DNA of 64,000 bases from Biscogniauxia marginata (taxonomy: Eukaryota; Ascomycota; Sordariomycetes; Xylariales; Xylariaceae). The translations under genes were made by a program, and so were the position numbers. Below the pieces are notes generated by a model. The model made no database searches. It was not told where the DNA came from and worked only from the letters and a program-made list of their open reading frames with translations. The stretch covers positions 1-64,000 of the forward strand of contig MU404129.1 in the NCBI GenBank assembly GCA_022695795.1, read 5' to 3'. Of this stretch, positions 1 to 10,975 are shown piece after piece (position 1 is the first letter of the stretch; every line of letters starts with the position of its first letter).

Positions 1-68
1 CCCGCCCCCCCCCCCCCCCCCCCCCCCGCCCCCCGCCGCCCCCCCGCCCCCCCCCCCCCCCCCCCCCC
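1..68. repeat. poly-C low-complexity tract
   Basis: Nearly pure C with a few interrupting G residues. No telomeric CCCTAA unit is visible. It may be a genuine homopolymer or an assembly artefact at a contig or gap edge; the sequence alone cannot decide. Confidence 0.9.
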
Positions 69-1666
69 AAGACGGACTGTGCTCCCGGGAGTAGATACTA
101 TAGGAGAAGTCAAGTTATCTCCTATCCTCATATCATCAACGAGTAGAACAATTCTGTATGTTACACGGCACGCTTTCCAAAGCTCCAGTCTTGTGATGCA
201 ACGCAATATATACTCCGCATTATTAGGTAGTATTGTCTGATATTGCAGGGGCATTTTCTCTGCCCTGCCAAGGCACCATATATCAATTCATCAAGTCCTG
301 TACGACCTCCTAGTGTTATATTATAGTCCAGCGAGCAACGCGACTTGTGGCATTTTGCTAACTATTACGCAACTCCAAGACTCAAAAAGAGCATCACCTC
401 ATAGACAAATTTTTATTCGTCATCAACGTTCGGACCAGAGAACTAAACATGAGGGAATACGCAGGTGCCACGTAGTATTATTTTGCAATTCAGCCGCCTT
501 TACCCCGGATCGTCCCCCCATCTACCTTCTACCTACCTCGTGATCTAACTATATTGTCTTCTTTCGTTCTTCTAGGATAGCCTATAATAGAAAATGGCTA
601 GGGACATGGACGCGTAAGCTCTTCTACATAGAGCTCGAAATGTCGAGTTGATTCAGGTATTCTTAATATGGTAAAAGTCTGCCCCTGTCTGTCTATAGTT
701 CTCCGTCTTGTATAGAAGAGAATAGGCATGTATTGTTATTCAGAGTACAATTTATCCAGGTAGCGAGCTATAGGTACGGTTTACTAAGACGTGTTCCTAG
801 GATGCTTGTCTAGTCAATTGATCTCGTCATCTCAGTTACGATAGTCCAATATACATCGACTTAGTGGTATCAGTCTCAAACGACATATGGCAGCTTCGAC
901 ACAGCTTGATCAAACAGAAAGCCTAGGCCTATTTTGAAGGCTTCGGAGCTACAAGTTGTTTCGATTAAAATCAGATTAGACCAATATACATCTCCAACTC
1001 TTCAACTAGGACGCAACGCCAATTCCAGAGCTACCTATCTCGTGAAGCTGTGGATGGTCGAAGGCAGGTTCTTGTCGCATTGCCCCTTTCCATCCGGGAA
1101 TATGTTGGCCGAACTACAGCTAGCAGCGGCAGGCATAATATGCTGCTATTATGCCGACACCCTTTCCGAGAGCGCAATGCAAGTTGGCAGCCGTTCTCCC
1201 CCTCCAAAAAAAAAAACTGTCGCAATATGATATCGTTATTACATTTTAGGAGATCAGCGCTCTGCAGCCGAATGCTTGCCCACATCCCGTAGATGATACC
1301 ATCGTCTTGTTTCCGAAAGGCTGGGATTCGGGAGATGTTCGTACGTTTATGAGTGCCTTCACCCAGGTATCAAAGGAATGATCAGTGCTCCATGGTAAAG
1401 AGTGCCGGCATACGCCGACTAACCAGGATGTATTTCTTCCAGATTGCCTCCTCTCTTCCAGAGCGCCGTTGGCGTCACCAACTTACGCGTTCTTGCAAAG
1501 ATGGCATCGCTCTGGGAGGACTACTCCGAGTATAAGAGGTCTCTGTCTATCCAAAGAATATATCGAACTTTGTTTAGGGGGACGCAGAACTCTTGACTGC
1601 TCCTGAGACTTCCATTTCCCAACATATCATCCAGCCCTCATTATAGGACTTGCACAAATTCGCAAC
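69..1666. other. intergenic, no gene recognised
   Basis: Short frames occur on both strands (longest about 98 codons) but none has a recognisable domain, splice-supported extension or coding-like bias. The last few hundred bases are the presumed promoter and 5' leader of the secreted repeat protein starting at 1667. Confidence 0.6.
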
Positions 1667-2796
1667 ATGGTTTCTAAGCTTCTATTGGCTGCCCTCCTGT
1701 TGGCACCTAATGCCTTAGGTCGAGTCATTCCCGGGGAGGGAATACAACTGGCTCCTCTGGATGATCATGCTGCAGAATGGGTAGGAGATCCCTAATTATC
1801 ATTGTAGTAATTACTAATCGTGGCATAACAGAGCCGCGGCCTCGTAGGCGTCTACCGCCGCGATGAGCCCGAGGCTCCTCTTCCGGCTAAGGTGAGTGCT
1901 AATCCACAGCTTATCTCATAAATAATCCATGAAATTTTAACAAATAATTGTTCCAGCGTGATGATACTCCCCCTCCTCCACCTCATGGAAAGGGCAAGGG
2001 CAAAGGCAAGGGCAAAGGCAAGGGCAAAGGCAAAGGCAAAGGCAAGGGGAAGGGAAAGGGAAAAGGAAAGGGAAAGGGGCTGCCACCTCCCCCTTCAGCT
2101 CCGGAGAACCCCAACTCTACTATCGTTGGTAAGGTGAGTGTTGTCTTGTAGCTTCACATCGCTCATAGATCTTGACGGACATTACTCAGCGCGATGACTC
2201 TCCTCAACCTCCCACACCTACCCCACCTGATGGAAAGGGTAAGGGTAAAGGTAAAGGCAAGGGAAAAGGCAAAGGCAAGGGAAAAGGCAAAGGCAAAGGA
2301 AAGGGCAAAGGAAAAGGCCCAGGGCCCGAACCCCCCAAGGAGCCTGAGCCTCCCAAGGACTCACTGAATACAGTATGTAGCTAACTACCTCAACCCTCTC
2401 TACGAATATCACCAGCCTGACTTGACATACAGAAGCGTGACCCGCCTCTACCTCCGCCAGATGACAAGCCCAAGCCCCCGAAGGACCCCAAGCCAGAACC
2501 ACCCAAAGGTCCTAAGCCAAAGCCCCCGAAGGGCCCTGAGCCTGAAGATCCTGAAGACCCTGAATACCCTGGGGGTCCTGAAGAACCCGAGGACCCCGAG
2601 GAACCAGAGGACCCAGAAGATCCGGAGGACCCAGAAGATCCGGAGGAGCCCGAGGAGCCACCGGTTCGCAAAGTGGTATGTCCCTATTCTCACGCCCCCT
2701 ATTTTCGGAGTGAAAGGCTAACTTCAGGAAACTAGTAACTCAATGTCACTAGCATATTTCAAATGCAGGACGAAAAGGGGTAGCACAAGATGTTAG
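1667..2796 (+). CDS. secreted Lys-Gly repeat protein with Kex2-type modules
   Basis: Hand-built model: exons 1667-1780, 1832-1891, 1957-2133, 2190-2372, 2433-2675 and 2728-2796; all internal exons are symmetrical (phase 0). The protein begins with a clear signal peptide (MVSKLLLAALLLAPNALG). Modules start with Arg-Asp: RDEPEAPLPAK, then RDDTPPPPPHG followed by 15 GK pairs, then RDDSPQPP followed by 14 GK pairs, then KRDPPLPPPDD running into Pro/Lys and finally a Glu-Asp-Pro-rich acidic tail. Dibasic Lys-Arg or Arg-Arg, the Kex2 signal, precedes each module. At two junctions the Lys codon ends one exon and the Arg codon opens the next. This resembles fungal Kex2-processed repeat proteins, whose peptides are released in the late Golgi; function is unknown. 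The last exon is uncertain: an alternative acceptor at 2768 gives a stop at 2781-2783. Confidence 0.72.
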
Positions 2797-2935
2797 TTAT
2801 TTTGAGGCCTAACTAAGTGCGCATCTCAGGATAAGCTGGCGGTTTTGTACCTGGCAACCCCTGATCCTGATTGTCTCTATGGCCGACTTGGATGGAAAGA
2901 ATTAATGATGGTTGGAGTATCAATCTTTAGGGACG

Positions 2936-3038
2936 AAAAAAAAAACCCCCCCCCAAAAGGGAAAAAAAATTACGCTTACAAAAAAAACTCCACACGCTTA
3001 ATTTTTGATGGTTTAGTTGATGGGGGGTTTTTTTTTTT
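2936..3038. repeat. A/C-run and G/T-run inverted repeat
   Basis: An A10-C9 run at 2936-2954 is complementary to a G6-T11 run at 3022-3038, giving arms of about 16 bp around a loop of about 70 bp. It could be a decayed transposon terminal repeat or chance homopolymers. The surrounding 2797-3640 stretch holds no gene I can support. Confidence 0.35.
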
Positions 3039-3639
3039 GGAGAGAAGGAGATTGTACGTACGGCAATACACTTCATTACTGTCACTCCTTTAGCCTATTT
3101 AAATTCGAAACACACGTTTAAATAAATAAAACCCCGTGTGTTAAGCTTTTAAACTATGCCTATTAATCTATCTAGTTGTAATCATCTCAATATAATTTGT
3201 AGTATATACCTAACTGTGGGATAATTATACGTTATTAATTGGTTGATGTGGTAGTTTTAACATGTAGATTATGTACTATCTTGCGTCGAATTGGCAGGTT
3301 AGAGCGTATTAAATCGCTTAATAGTACTTTCTGCTACTGGTGAAGTTGTCTCAAGCTTGTTCTTGATCTGTGGCATGAAGAGCTAGACCGGTATTGCGGA
3401 TATCTAAGAGGGAATTGCCGAGAAAATCAGCACGTCTTTTCAGGAATAACATGACTAATTCCCGGTAGTTTCAAATAGCTGCATGCTCTGATGCTCGGTC
3501 CGAGAGAAGAGATGTTTACCACGTCCAGTCTGACGAAATAATTGGGTCTTATCCATTCACCACGGCGACAGCGTTGTCCAGGAGCTGTAACAAAGAGCAC
3601 ATATGCGTGGATAATGCACAGATTTTCCAACAGCCGGCA

Positions 3640-3900
3640 GCCAGGTCGGGTCCCCAGTGGCTCACCTGGTAATGCTTCAGAAACGACCGGATTACCCTGG
3701 GTTCGAACCCGGGCACGAATGCCCATGAACCAGACCAAACAGGGCCCGCAACCCCCGGAAGGGTTCCGGAAGGGGTGTCGCAAACTAAGTACCTACAAGG
3801 GGCGCAGTAGCTATAGACGCTGATAAAAGATCTATAGGCTGGGCCTAGAAGACCAACTATGGCAACGGGCCGTAGTTTGGTTTTTCTTCTTTTTTTCTCG
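3640..3900 (+). ncRNA. tRNA-like / SINE-like element with pol III boxes
   Basis: A TGGCTCACCTGG sequence at 3658-3669 fits an A box and GGTTCGAACCC at 3700-3710 is a perfect B box, spaced about 30 nt apart as in tRNA genes. T-rich stretches near 3880-3900 could terminate pol III. The flanks do not fold into a proper cloverleaf: no matching 7-bp acceptor stem, and the T stem is imperfect. A tRNA-derived SINE or tRNA pseudogene is therefore more likely than a working tRNA. The element lies directly before the AT-rich repeat block. Confidence 0.4.
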
Positions 3901-3940
3901 TATTTATTTTTATATAACATCGCTCCTAAGTTAATAACCA

Positions 3941-4270
3941 CTTAAGCGAGTGGGTTACTCGATATCTTATATAAAATCAAGTTTTTTATATTATAATAAT
4001 AATTAAACTAATTATATTAAATTATTTCGCTTTTTAAAAAATAATAAAATATTAAATTTATTAATTTATATATTATTATAAACGTTATATTATAACATTT
4101 TAAATATTAATAACTTAATATAAAAATTATAAAAATTATAAGCCTTTTTTTTAAAATTATATAATTAATCGATTTAATTAAATTAAAATTAAAAAATATA
4201 AAAAAAAACGCGAAAAATTAAAATTAAAATAAAACATATAAATTATTTTACGTTTTTCTTTATATATTAT
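3941..4270. mobile_element. diverged copy of the palindromic MITE-like element
   Basis: The left end (CGAGTGGGT.AC, then TATATAAAATC) matches the left arm of the better preserved copy at 5921-6305. The core near 4205-4265 (AACGCGAAAA, then AAAACATATAAA, then TTTACGT) matches that copy's centre. About 100 bp of extra AT-rich sequence separates the two blocks, and the right arm is not recognisable. It is probably the same element after heavier mutation. Confidence 0.55.
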
Positions 4271-4369
4271 AATTATTTATTTTTTATTTTTTATTTTTTA
4301 TTTTTTATTTAATTATTTTAATAAGTTATATAATATGTAGAAGTTAGTAGCGTTGTCTTTAAGGTAGTT

Positions 4370-4930
4370 AAGTTAACGAAACTCACTCTTTCGTTTCGCC
4401 TTCGCCGGTGGGCAGCAGCACCGAGCGCTCGGCAGAGCGTGCCGCCGCCGAGGCGGGAATGCGGGGCACTCGTCGAATGCCCCGCCACTGCCTCCAAGCC
4501 ATTCATCACCCGTCACATGGACGTGGATAGATTTGGGATGTGGGCCTGTTGTTCCTCGGCACATTGATCTTATTGGCGTTCGGCATAAGCGACGCCATGA
4601 ATTGCTCGTGTTTTCCGCTGACCCACTACGCCGAATTCGCACTTAAGGGCCTGATTCAGGAGACCGCAATTGTCAACCGCGATGGTTGCGAGGATCTGTA
4701 GTCGCAACGAACGCGGTGGAAAAAGGCAGGGAACAACAAGGATGTTAACGATCTTAGCCAATGATAGCAGACTCATAGATATCCTTGCTAGCGTGGTACC
4801 TCAATTACAGGGGTGCCCTAGGATTATGAAAGGTATGGCGCTAGCTCCCGAGGTTTATACTCGGTAACCCTAAAAACACACCCCAAAAACCACAAAGACA
4901 GCACCCTTTAAGCCACATCTCCAGACCTAG
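4370..4930. other. GC-richer island in the AT-rich block, unidentified
   Basis: About 560 bp of normal composition between AT-rich flanks. Short frames exist (68 codons minus at 4570-4776; 89 codons minus at 4373-4642; 65 codons plus at 4670-4867) but none is recognisable. It may be unique sequence stranded between two mutated repeats, or a transposon fragment that escaped mutation. Confidence 0.5.
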
Positions 4931-5920
4931 GTCACGCCACAACACAGCCTCACCTATTTTCTATGTATTTAAATTAGCTACGTACTTATTATTATACTTC
5001 TTTAAGGATTATTATAATTACGACTTTATAAGGTTTTATAAGCCTTATTTAACTTTATTTAACTTTATAACTTTATTAAAAATGTATAAAAAATTAATTA
5101 TATAAACATTATAATTTATAAAATTTAAACTTAAATAAATTATAATATACTTTATTTAAAGTTTAAAAAATAATATTAATAAAGCTTTTAAAAGTTATTA
5201 TTATTAATATATTTATAAAGTTAAAAGTTATTAAATTAAATAAAGATATAAATAGTTATTAATAAAAATATTAAATATTTAAAAGTGTATTTAAAAGTTA
5301 AATAAATTAAATAAAGCTTATAAAGCCTTATAAAGCCGTAATTATAATAATCTTTAAAAATATATATTATTTATTTATAATTAATTATAAACGTGATTTT
5401 ATTAGTTATAAAACACATTAAAATTATAATAAGCTTATAATAATTACGTTATAATAATAATAATTTATAATGATAAATAATAATAAATAATAATAATAAA
5501 TAATAAGTGATAATAATAATATAAAAAATAAATAAAAAGTTATATAAACTTTAAAATTAATAATAAATAAAAATAAAAATATATAGTTATAAAATTAAAA
5601 TATATTTATATAAATTATATAATAATTAAGTTATAACGTAATATATATATAAATAGTTTAAAAAGTGTTATCTTTATAATTTTAAAAAGTATTTTTAAGG
5701 TTACCGGTTTATATTAATTATTATACTTATTTAAGAAATTCGAACTAAAATAATATATATTATAATTATAATTATATTAATTACGATATTTTAATTTAAG
5801 CTTTAAAAAGATATAATACGGTTAATTATTATATAAATTATTATAAGCTTTAAACCCCTTATTAAATTTAATAATTTAGTTTTATAAAGTCATTTTATTA
5901 AATTTATACTTATTTATAAC

Positions 5921-6305
5921 GTGTCTTATAAACGAGTGGGTCACTTAATTTCCTATATAAAATCGACTTTTTCAAAAATTCATAACTTCGCGCATAAAAA
6001 TCGGAAAAATCTCGGACCTTTTTAATTAGTTATATAATTATACGATTTAACTAAAAGTAAAATCGAGAAAATTAATTTAAAAAGACGCGAAAAGAAAACG
6101 CGTAAAAACTAAAATTAAAACAAAACATATAAACCTTTTTACGTATTTCTTTATACATTTCACTTTTATTTTTAGTTAAACCTTATAATTATATAACTAG
6201 AAAAAAAGGACCGAGATTTTTCCGATTTTTACGCGCGAAGTTATGAATTTTTGAAAAAGTCGATTTTATATAAGAAATTAAGTGGCTTACTCGCTTATAA
6301 AACAC
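5921..6305. mobile_element. palindromic MITE-like element with ~140-bp inverted arms
   Basis: The left arm (5921-6062) and right arm (about 6165-6305) are near-perfect reverse complements. Matching blocks include TATATAAAATCGACTTTTTC, AAAAATTCATAACTTCGCGC and AAAAATCGGAAAAATCTCGG. Most mismatches are transitions, as expected from RIP. The central ~100 bp carries no reading frame. Its size and lack of a transposase suggest a non-autonomous foldback/MITE-type element; family and target-site duplication are not identified. Confidence 0.75.
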
Positions 6306-6386
6306 ATTACTTATTTTCTATTTATTTAATTAGTTAAAATTAACTTTAAAATTAACCTCGAAAATTTTTTAATTATTTATTTATCT

Positions 6387-6480
6387 CGTTTTAATTTATT
6401 TTATCGTCGTTTTAATTTATTTTATCGTCGTTTTAATTTATTTTATCGTCGTTTTAATTTATTTTATCGTCGTTTTAATT
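6387..6480. repeat. 21-bp tandem repeat, about 4.5 copies
   Basis: The unit CGTTTTAATTTATTTTATCGT recurs head to tail with no obvious mismatches, then degenerates. Identical copies inside mutated AT-rich DNA suggest recent expansion. Confidence 0.85.
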
Positions 6481-6919
6481 TTAAACTTTATTATTACTTT
6501 ATTTTAATTTAAATAATAATTAATACGTTTATTTATATTTAAATCGCGTTAATTATATTAAATATATTAGTCTCGGTGTTAATCGCGTTAATTTTAAAGT
6601 ATAAATAGTGATTTAATTTAGCGATAATAAAATATATATATACGAACCCGGGGCGTCGGGTACGAATGAATTGTAGTAAGCGTGAAATAGATTTAGAGGG
6701 AGCTTGGGGGGAGGTAAACACCAGAGGTGTATCTAAGGATTTATGGGGCTTGCAACAGTTTGCGCAGTGGTCAGCCGTATGTGGAGGAAAAAATTCTGCG
6801 AACCCCACTTTCTACACTGCAAACCTTTTTTGTGCTTCTGACAGACATTCAGACTATTATTCCTCCAAAAAATTGTGAGCCTCGACAATACTTTCAAGTT
6901 GAGATACTATAGAGGCGTC

Positions 6920-8408
6920 ATGCCCTCTAGATCAGATATCACTTATTTTGGTGCAGGCCCAGCTCTGCTACCTACTGACGTCCTCGAGGAAGCTTCCAAA
7001 GCTCTCCTGAACTATCATGACACCGGCCTGGGCATCGCCGAGCACTCTCATCGCTCCCAGCTAGCTAGCGATATAATCAATCAGACTAAAACCGATCTGG
7101 CCTCCTGTCTGAATATCCCAGATAGCTACGAGATACTCTTTATGCAAGGCGGCGGCACAGGACAGTTCGGTTAGTGCAACTCCTTTCCCCTCGTGGCCAT
7201 GACTTGGGAGCATTACCAAGAGAGCCTTCCGAGACAATGCTTCTTCAGCTCTTTATTCGTCCTAAAGAGGAAACACTGACACCAGAACGTCGCAGCTGCT
7301 ACAGTGTACAACTTTGTTGGCGCTTGGGTTACCCGCAAGTTGCAAGACATCGTTGGGGATGTTGAGTGCGATCCCACGGACTATAAGGCGATCGAGCAAC
7401 TTAAGGAGGCCGTCGACAAGGATCTCAAGATCGATTACTTGATCACCGGCAGCTGGTCACATAAAGCGTCAGTTGAGGGCGAGCGGCTTTTTGGCTCAGA
7501 GCATGTCAACATTGCGACAGACAGCCGTAAGACGAACGGCGGCAAGTTTGGCACCATTCCAGATGAGAGCACCTGGAAGCTGTCCAAGGATCCTGCCTTG
7601 GTGTACTTCTGTGAAAATGAGACGGTTGATGGGGTTGAATTTCCTGGCTTTCCCCAGTCTCTTCAGCCAGGGCCTGATGGAAAGGGACCAATCGTCGTCG
7701 CCGATATGAGCTCGAATATCCTTACCAAAAATATCCCAATCAACAACTTCTCCGCTATCTTCTTTGGCGCCCAAAAGAACCTCGGCCCAACCGGTATCAC
7801 TGTTGTAGTCATTAAGAAAAGCTTTTTACCGCCTATTACATCTCAACCTCCTTCAAGTCTTATGAAACAACTAGGTCTTCCTATTCCGCCTACCATTTTC
7901 CAATACGAGACTATTGCAAAAAATAACAGTCTCTATAATACGTTAAGTATTTTCGAGTAAGTCTTAATTATAGTCGCATTTACGATTTATAAATAGGTTT
8001 AATTATATTATTAGTGTATATATTATCGGCCAAGTTCTTAAAAAGTTCTTACAAACATACCCCGACAAGGTTGAAGGACAAGAAGCTGTATCTAATAAGA
8101 AGGCCCAGCTTATTTACGATGCTATCGAAGCTTTCCCCGAGATTTACAAAATCATTCCCACCAAGGCAGTACGGTCGCGTATTAATATTTGTTTCAGGGT
8201 TACCAAGGGTGATGATATTGATGCCGCAGAGAGAGCCTTTCTAGAAGAGGGTCTTGCCCAAGGACTGATTGGGTTAAAGGGACATCGTTCGCTTGGTGGA
8301 ATTCGCGCAAGCAACTACAACTCTATTCCTCTTGAGGGTGCAGAGAAGCTTGCGAAATTCATCCGCGCTTTCGCGATGTCACAAGAGCAGCTTGTCGGCA
8401 AAGCATAG
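6920..8408 (+). CDS. SER1: phosphoserine aminotransferase
   Basis: PLP enzyme of the phosphorylated serine pathway, converting 3-phosphohydroxypyruvate and glutamate to phosphoserine and 2-oxoglutarate in the cytosol. Exons 6920-7169, 7296-7956 and 8015-8408 join to 434 aa, the usual fungal length. Diagnostic segments: FGAGPALLP near the N-terminus, LFMQGGGTGQF, the PLP-lysine segment FFGAQKNLGPTG (Lys about 244), AKNNSLYNTL, and the C-terminal GHRSLGGIRASNYN. Joining exon 1 to exon 2 restores the expected GGGTGQFAATVYN context. The start was chosen at MPSRSDITYFG because upstream codons in this frame do not look like PSAT. The 3' half is noticeably more AT-rich than exon 1, possibly from proximity to the mutated repeat block, but no stop interrupts the frame. 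Confidence 0.93.
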
Positions 8409-8689
8409 TCGAAAATTCGGTCCCGAAGACAGCGCCTGCTGGCACTGACCTCAGCTATACCGGAGTGAACACAGAACAAGTCTAAGCAGAAAGAAAGAAG
8501 ACGAGTTTCACATCCATGATACCGCAGGTGATTTGAGCCCAAGTAAATAGAACGGTTTGACGCCGAAGTATGAGGTGTTTCTGTTAGAACACTTGACTAA
8601 TACTAAAGCTTGTCTCAGAATGTAGGATGTTTTGAAACGGGTTCCTGGAGCGAGAGAGCAATTGCCTGTGATTTGATATTTCAATATAA

Positions 8690-8885
8690 GCCCTTACCCC
8701 TTATTACACTAAGGACCCAGCCATCCGGAAGGCAGCCGTCATTAGTGGAAAAGGAGCCCTGCTGGTAAAATCCCGCATCCAGGCCATCGACGGAATACGT
8801 ATTGTCCGTGTCGCAGCCGGACGGAACAGTGAAGGTTGTCGTGAGAGGGCCGAGCGATAGGACGGGAGCTACGGCACCAATCTTC
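8690..8885 (-). pseudogene. fragment of a fungal 'LGPLTTTF' family protein
   Basis: Read on the minus strand, the open stretch between stops contains LGPLTTTFTVPSGC and later SFSTNDGCLPDGW. This matches the N-terminal pattern of a common fungal surface/membrane protein family (a PLTTTFTPP..C motif followed by spaced Cys and GW). There is no start codon upstream in frame and the frame stops soon after GW. No downstream exon was recognised, so I read it as a gene relic or an isolated exon. Confidence 0.38.
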
Positions 8886-10043
8886 GTTCATGTCAAAACT
8901 CTAAAAGTAAAAATAGGGTTGAAATTGCCTTTGTAAGTAAAATAGAGGCAAAAGCATGGTTCGCAAGTTCTTCAAACGATGTTTACCGTTGCCAGAGACG
9001 TCACGATTCTCAAGCCACCATGACTTGAAACACCCTGCCCTGCCATTGTATGACGAAAGGGAGGTTGGGGGGACACCCTTCTATTCTGACGCGCTCCTAG
9101 GCCCCCTAAATATGCAATTAATTTCGACGCCCAATGAGCTACAAATAGTTCTTGTGGCCACTTTGGTATTACAAGTCTTAGACACACAATTGAGGTCACT
9201 GTGCTTCTCCAAGAGGCAGATACATCTGACCGGACTCGATCAGCAATTTAACCATACCAGCACAATATTCGGAACAGTACAGAAGTGACCTCCAACTAGC
9301 GAGGATTAGTGTCAACAGCTCACAAACACAAGGTACCTTACTATAAAGGTGTACTTTCCGATATATATTCCTATGCTTATTATCAGGCATGATTCAACCC
9401 CTCCTAAATGAGCTCTATTTTCCCTCCTATCCTGCGTCGTGAAACATTAAGCACTCTTGCAAGCTTTCCACAAGACGCTAATGACCTATAACCCGAGTGC
9501 CTGTTGTGGGGTGGGCGTCGCTTTGCTACGATCTTGGAGTTATAGAATTCATACCGCGTAGCATTTGGGCACTTCGGCGTTCATGTTGTGAGGCCATTGC
9601 CGGTAGCCAGTATCATGAGTTCCTAATTGTCAATATTCTTTTACGCCAATGGCGCCATGATCATGTGCATAATACTCTATACCATTCAATATTCCATGCA
9701 GGCGATCATGAATAAATAAAGGGTTATCAGTATTCAATTTATTTAAACTTAAAACAGCCAACTTAAACCTTACCTTAGGTAACAAATAAGAAAGAGCGCC
9801 AAGAAGAGGATTAAGAGCTTAGACACTGATAAGCCACCGATAAGAAAGCATTCCCCAAAACGTGGCCTCACAACGTCTTACCCATTAATAAATAGGTACA
9901 TAAGCCGTGGAGCTTAGCTACATGTGCAGTTGTACTTCTGTACTTCTTCCTTTCTACGACAGACGACCGCCAATGCGACAACTTCCACTGCAACACCTAT
10001 AGCAACTGTGGGAGGGGGGAATATTAAGACCCCTACAGCCAAC
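8886..10043. other. intergenic, upstream of SPC3
   Basis: No supported gene. The longest frame (8956-9288, plus) has no recognisable domain. The last ~130 bp is the likely SPC3 5' leader. Confidence 0.6.
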
Positions 10044-10975
10044 ATGTACAACTCCCTGACGCGGATACAGAATGTATTCGGCTTCTTCACCACCGTCGCA
10101 TTCGTCGTAGCCGCCATCATCGCCGCCTCCGACCTGACGGCTCCGCGAACCCCCAGCGCAACCATACAGACGACCAACGTCCAGGTGTAGGCAATCCCCC
10201 CTCATTCCTAACCCGAAAAACGAAAACAAAAATAAAAAAGAGAGGCAAAGGAGAGAGGAAGAAGAAGAAAACTAACCCAACAACTACAGAGTCAAGGGCC
10301 GTCCGCACTACTACAGCACCAAGAAGGAGGAGTACGCCATCATCAAGTTTTCGCTGGACGCGGACCTCTCGTCGCTGTTCACCTGGAACACGAAGCAGGT
10401 CTTCGTCTACGTGACGGCCGAGTGGCCCGCGCCGCCCACCGGCGACGACACGAACCAGACCAACAAGGCCGTCATCTGGGACAGCATCATCACGAGCCCG
10501 AGCGCCGACCACCTCAGCAACCTGGGGCCCGCCGCGCTGCGGAAGCTGCGCAAGAGCGCCGAGGGCAAGAGCATAGACCCGAGCCGGTATGTCATACCCA
10601 CATACATATATATATATATAAAATACGGGGAAAACGAGTTGCGCGCAGGGGAAGAGGAAGAGAAAGGAACCATTAGGAGATCGATCGCGAAGAAAGCTAA
10701 CCTCCCTCCCTAACAGGGGCAAGCTCTCGCTCAAGAACCAGAAGCCCAAGTACCAGATCACGCACCCGACGGGCCGCATCGCCGAGACGGACGACGTGAC
10801 CCTGCGCGTGCACTACAACGTGCAGCCCTGGGTCGGCGCCCTGACCTGGAACCAGGACTCCGACCTCGGGCTCTGGAAGAAGCTGGCCGACGGCGCCAGC
10901 GCCGCCTTCGCGCTGCCCCCCGTCAAGCGCAAGGACGGGGACAACGCCGCCAGCCGCAAGTCCACGTCGAAATAA
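10044..10975 (+). CDS. SPC3: signal peptidase complex subunit 3
   Basis: SPC3/SPC22-23 subunit of the ER signal peptidase, a single-pass membrane protein with a large lumenal domain needed for peptidase activity. Exons 10044-10186, 10290-10586 and 10717-10975 give 232 aa. MYNSLTRIQNVFGFFTTVAF is followed by a hydrophobic anchor (about residues 12-30). Then come the family signatures VKGRPHYYSTKKEEYAIIKF, SSLFTWNTKQVFVYVTAEW, an NKAVIWDSII block, LKNQKPKYQITHP and HYNVQPWVGALTW. Intron 1 uses a GTAGGC donor; this phase is required to enter VKGRPHYY in frame. Intron 2 contains a (TA)n microsatellite around 10608-10622. Exons 2 and 3 are very GC-rich at third positions. The gene converges on the SUMO protease gene. 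Confidence 0.93.

Larger units (their letters stand above)
3941..6660. repeat. AT-rich, RIP-like repeat block
   Basis: Composition drops abruptly to very AT-rich, TpA-dense sequence with no usable reading frames, interrupted by a GC-richer island at about 4370-4930. This is the pattern left by repeat-induced point mutation in ascomycetes: C-to-T changes over duplicated DNA. Within it are two diverged copies of a palindromic element (3941-4270 and 5921-6305), a short (ATTTTTT)n run near 4278-4312 and a 21-bp tandem repeat at 6387-6480. RIP is inferred from composition and from transition differences between the element's arms. Confidence 0.8.

Noticed and set aside
1..68. Telomere end
   Set aside because: The tract is poly-C without TTAGGG/CCCTAA units.
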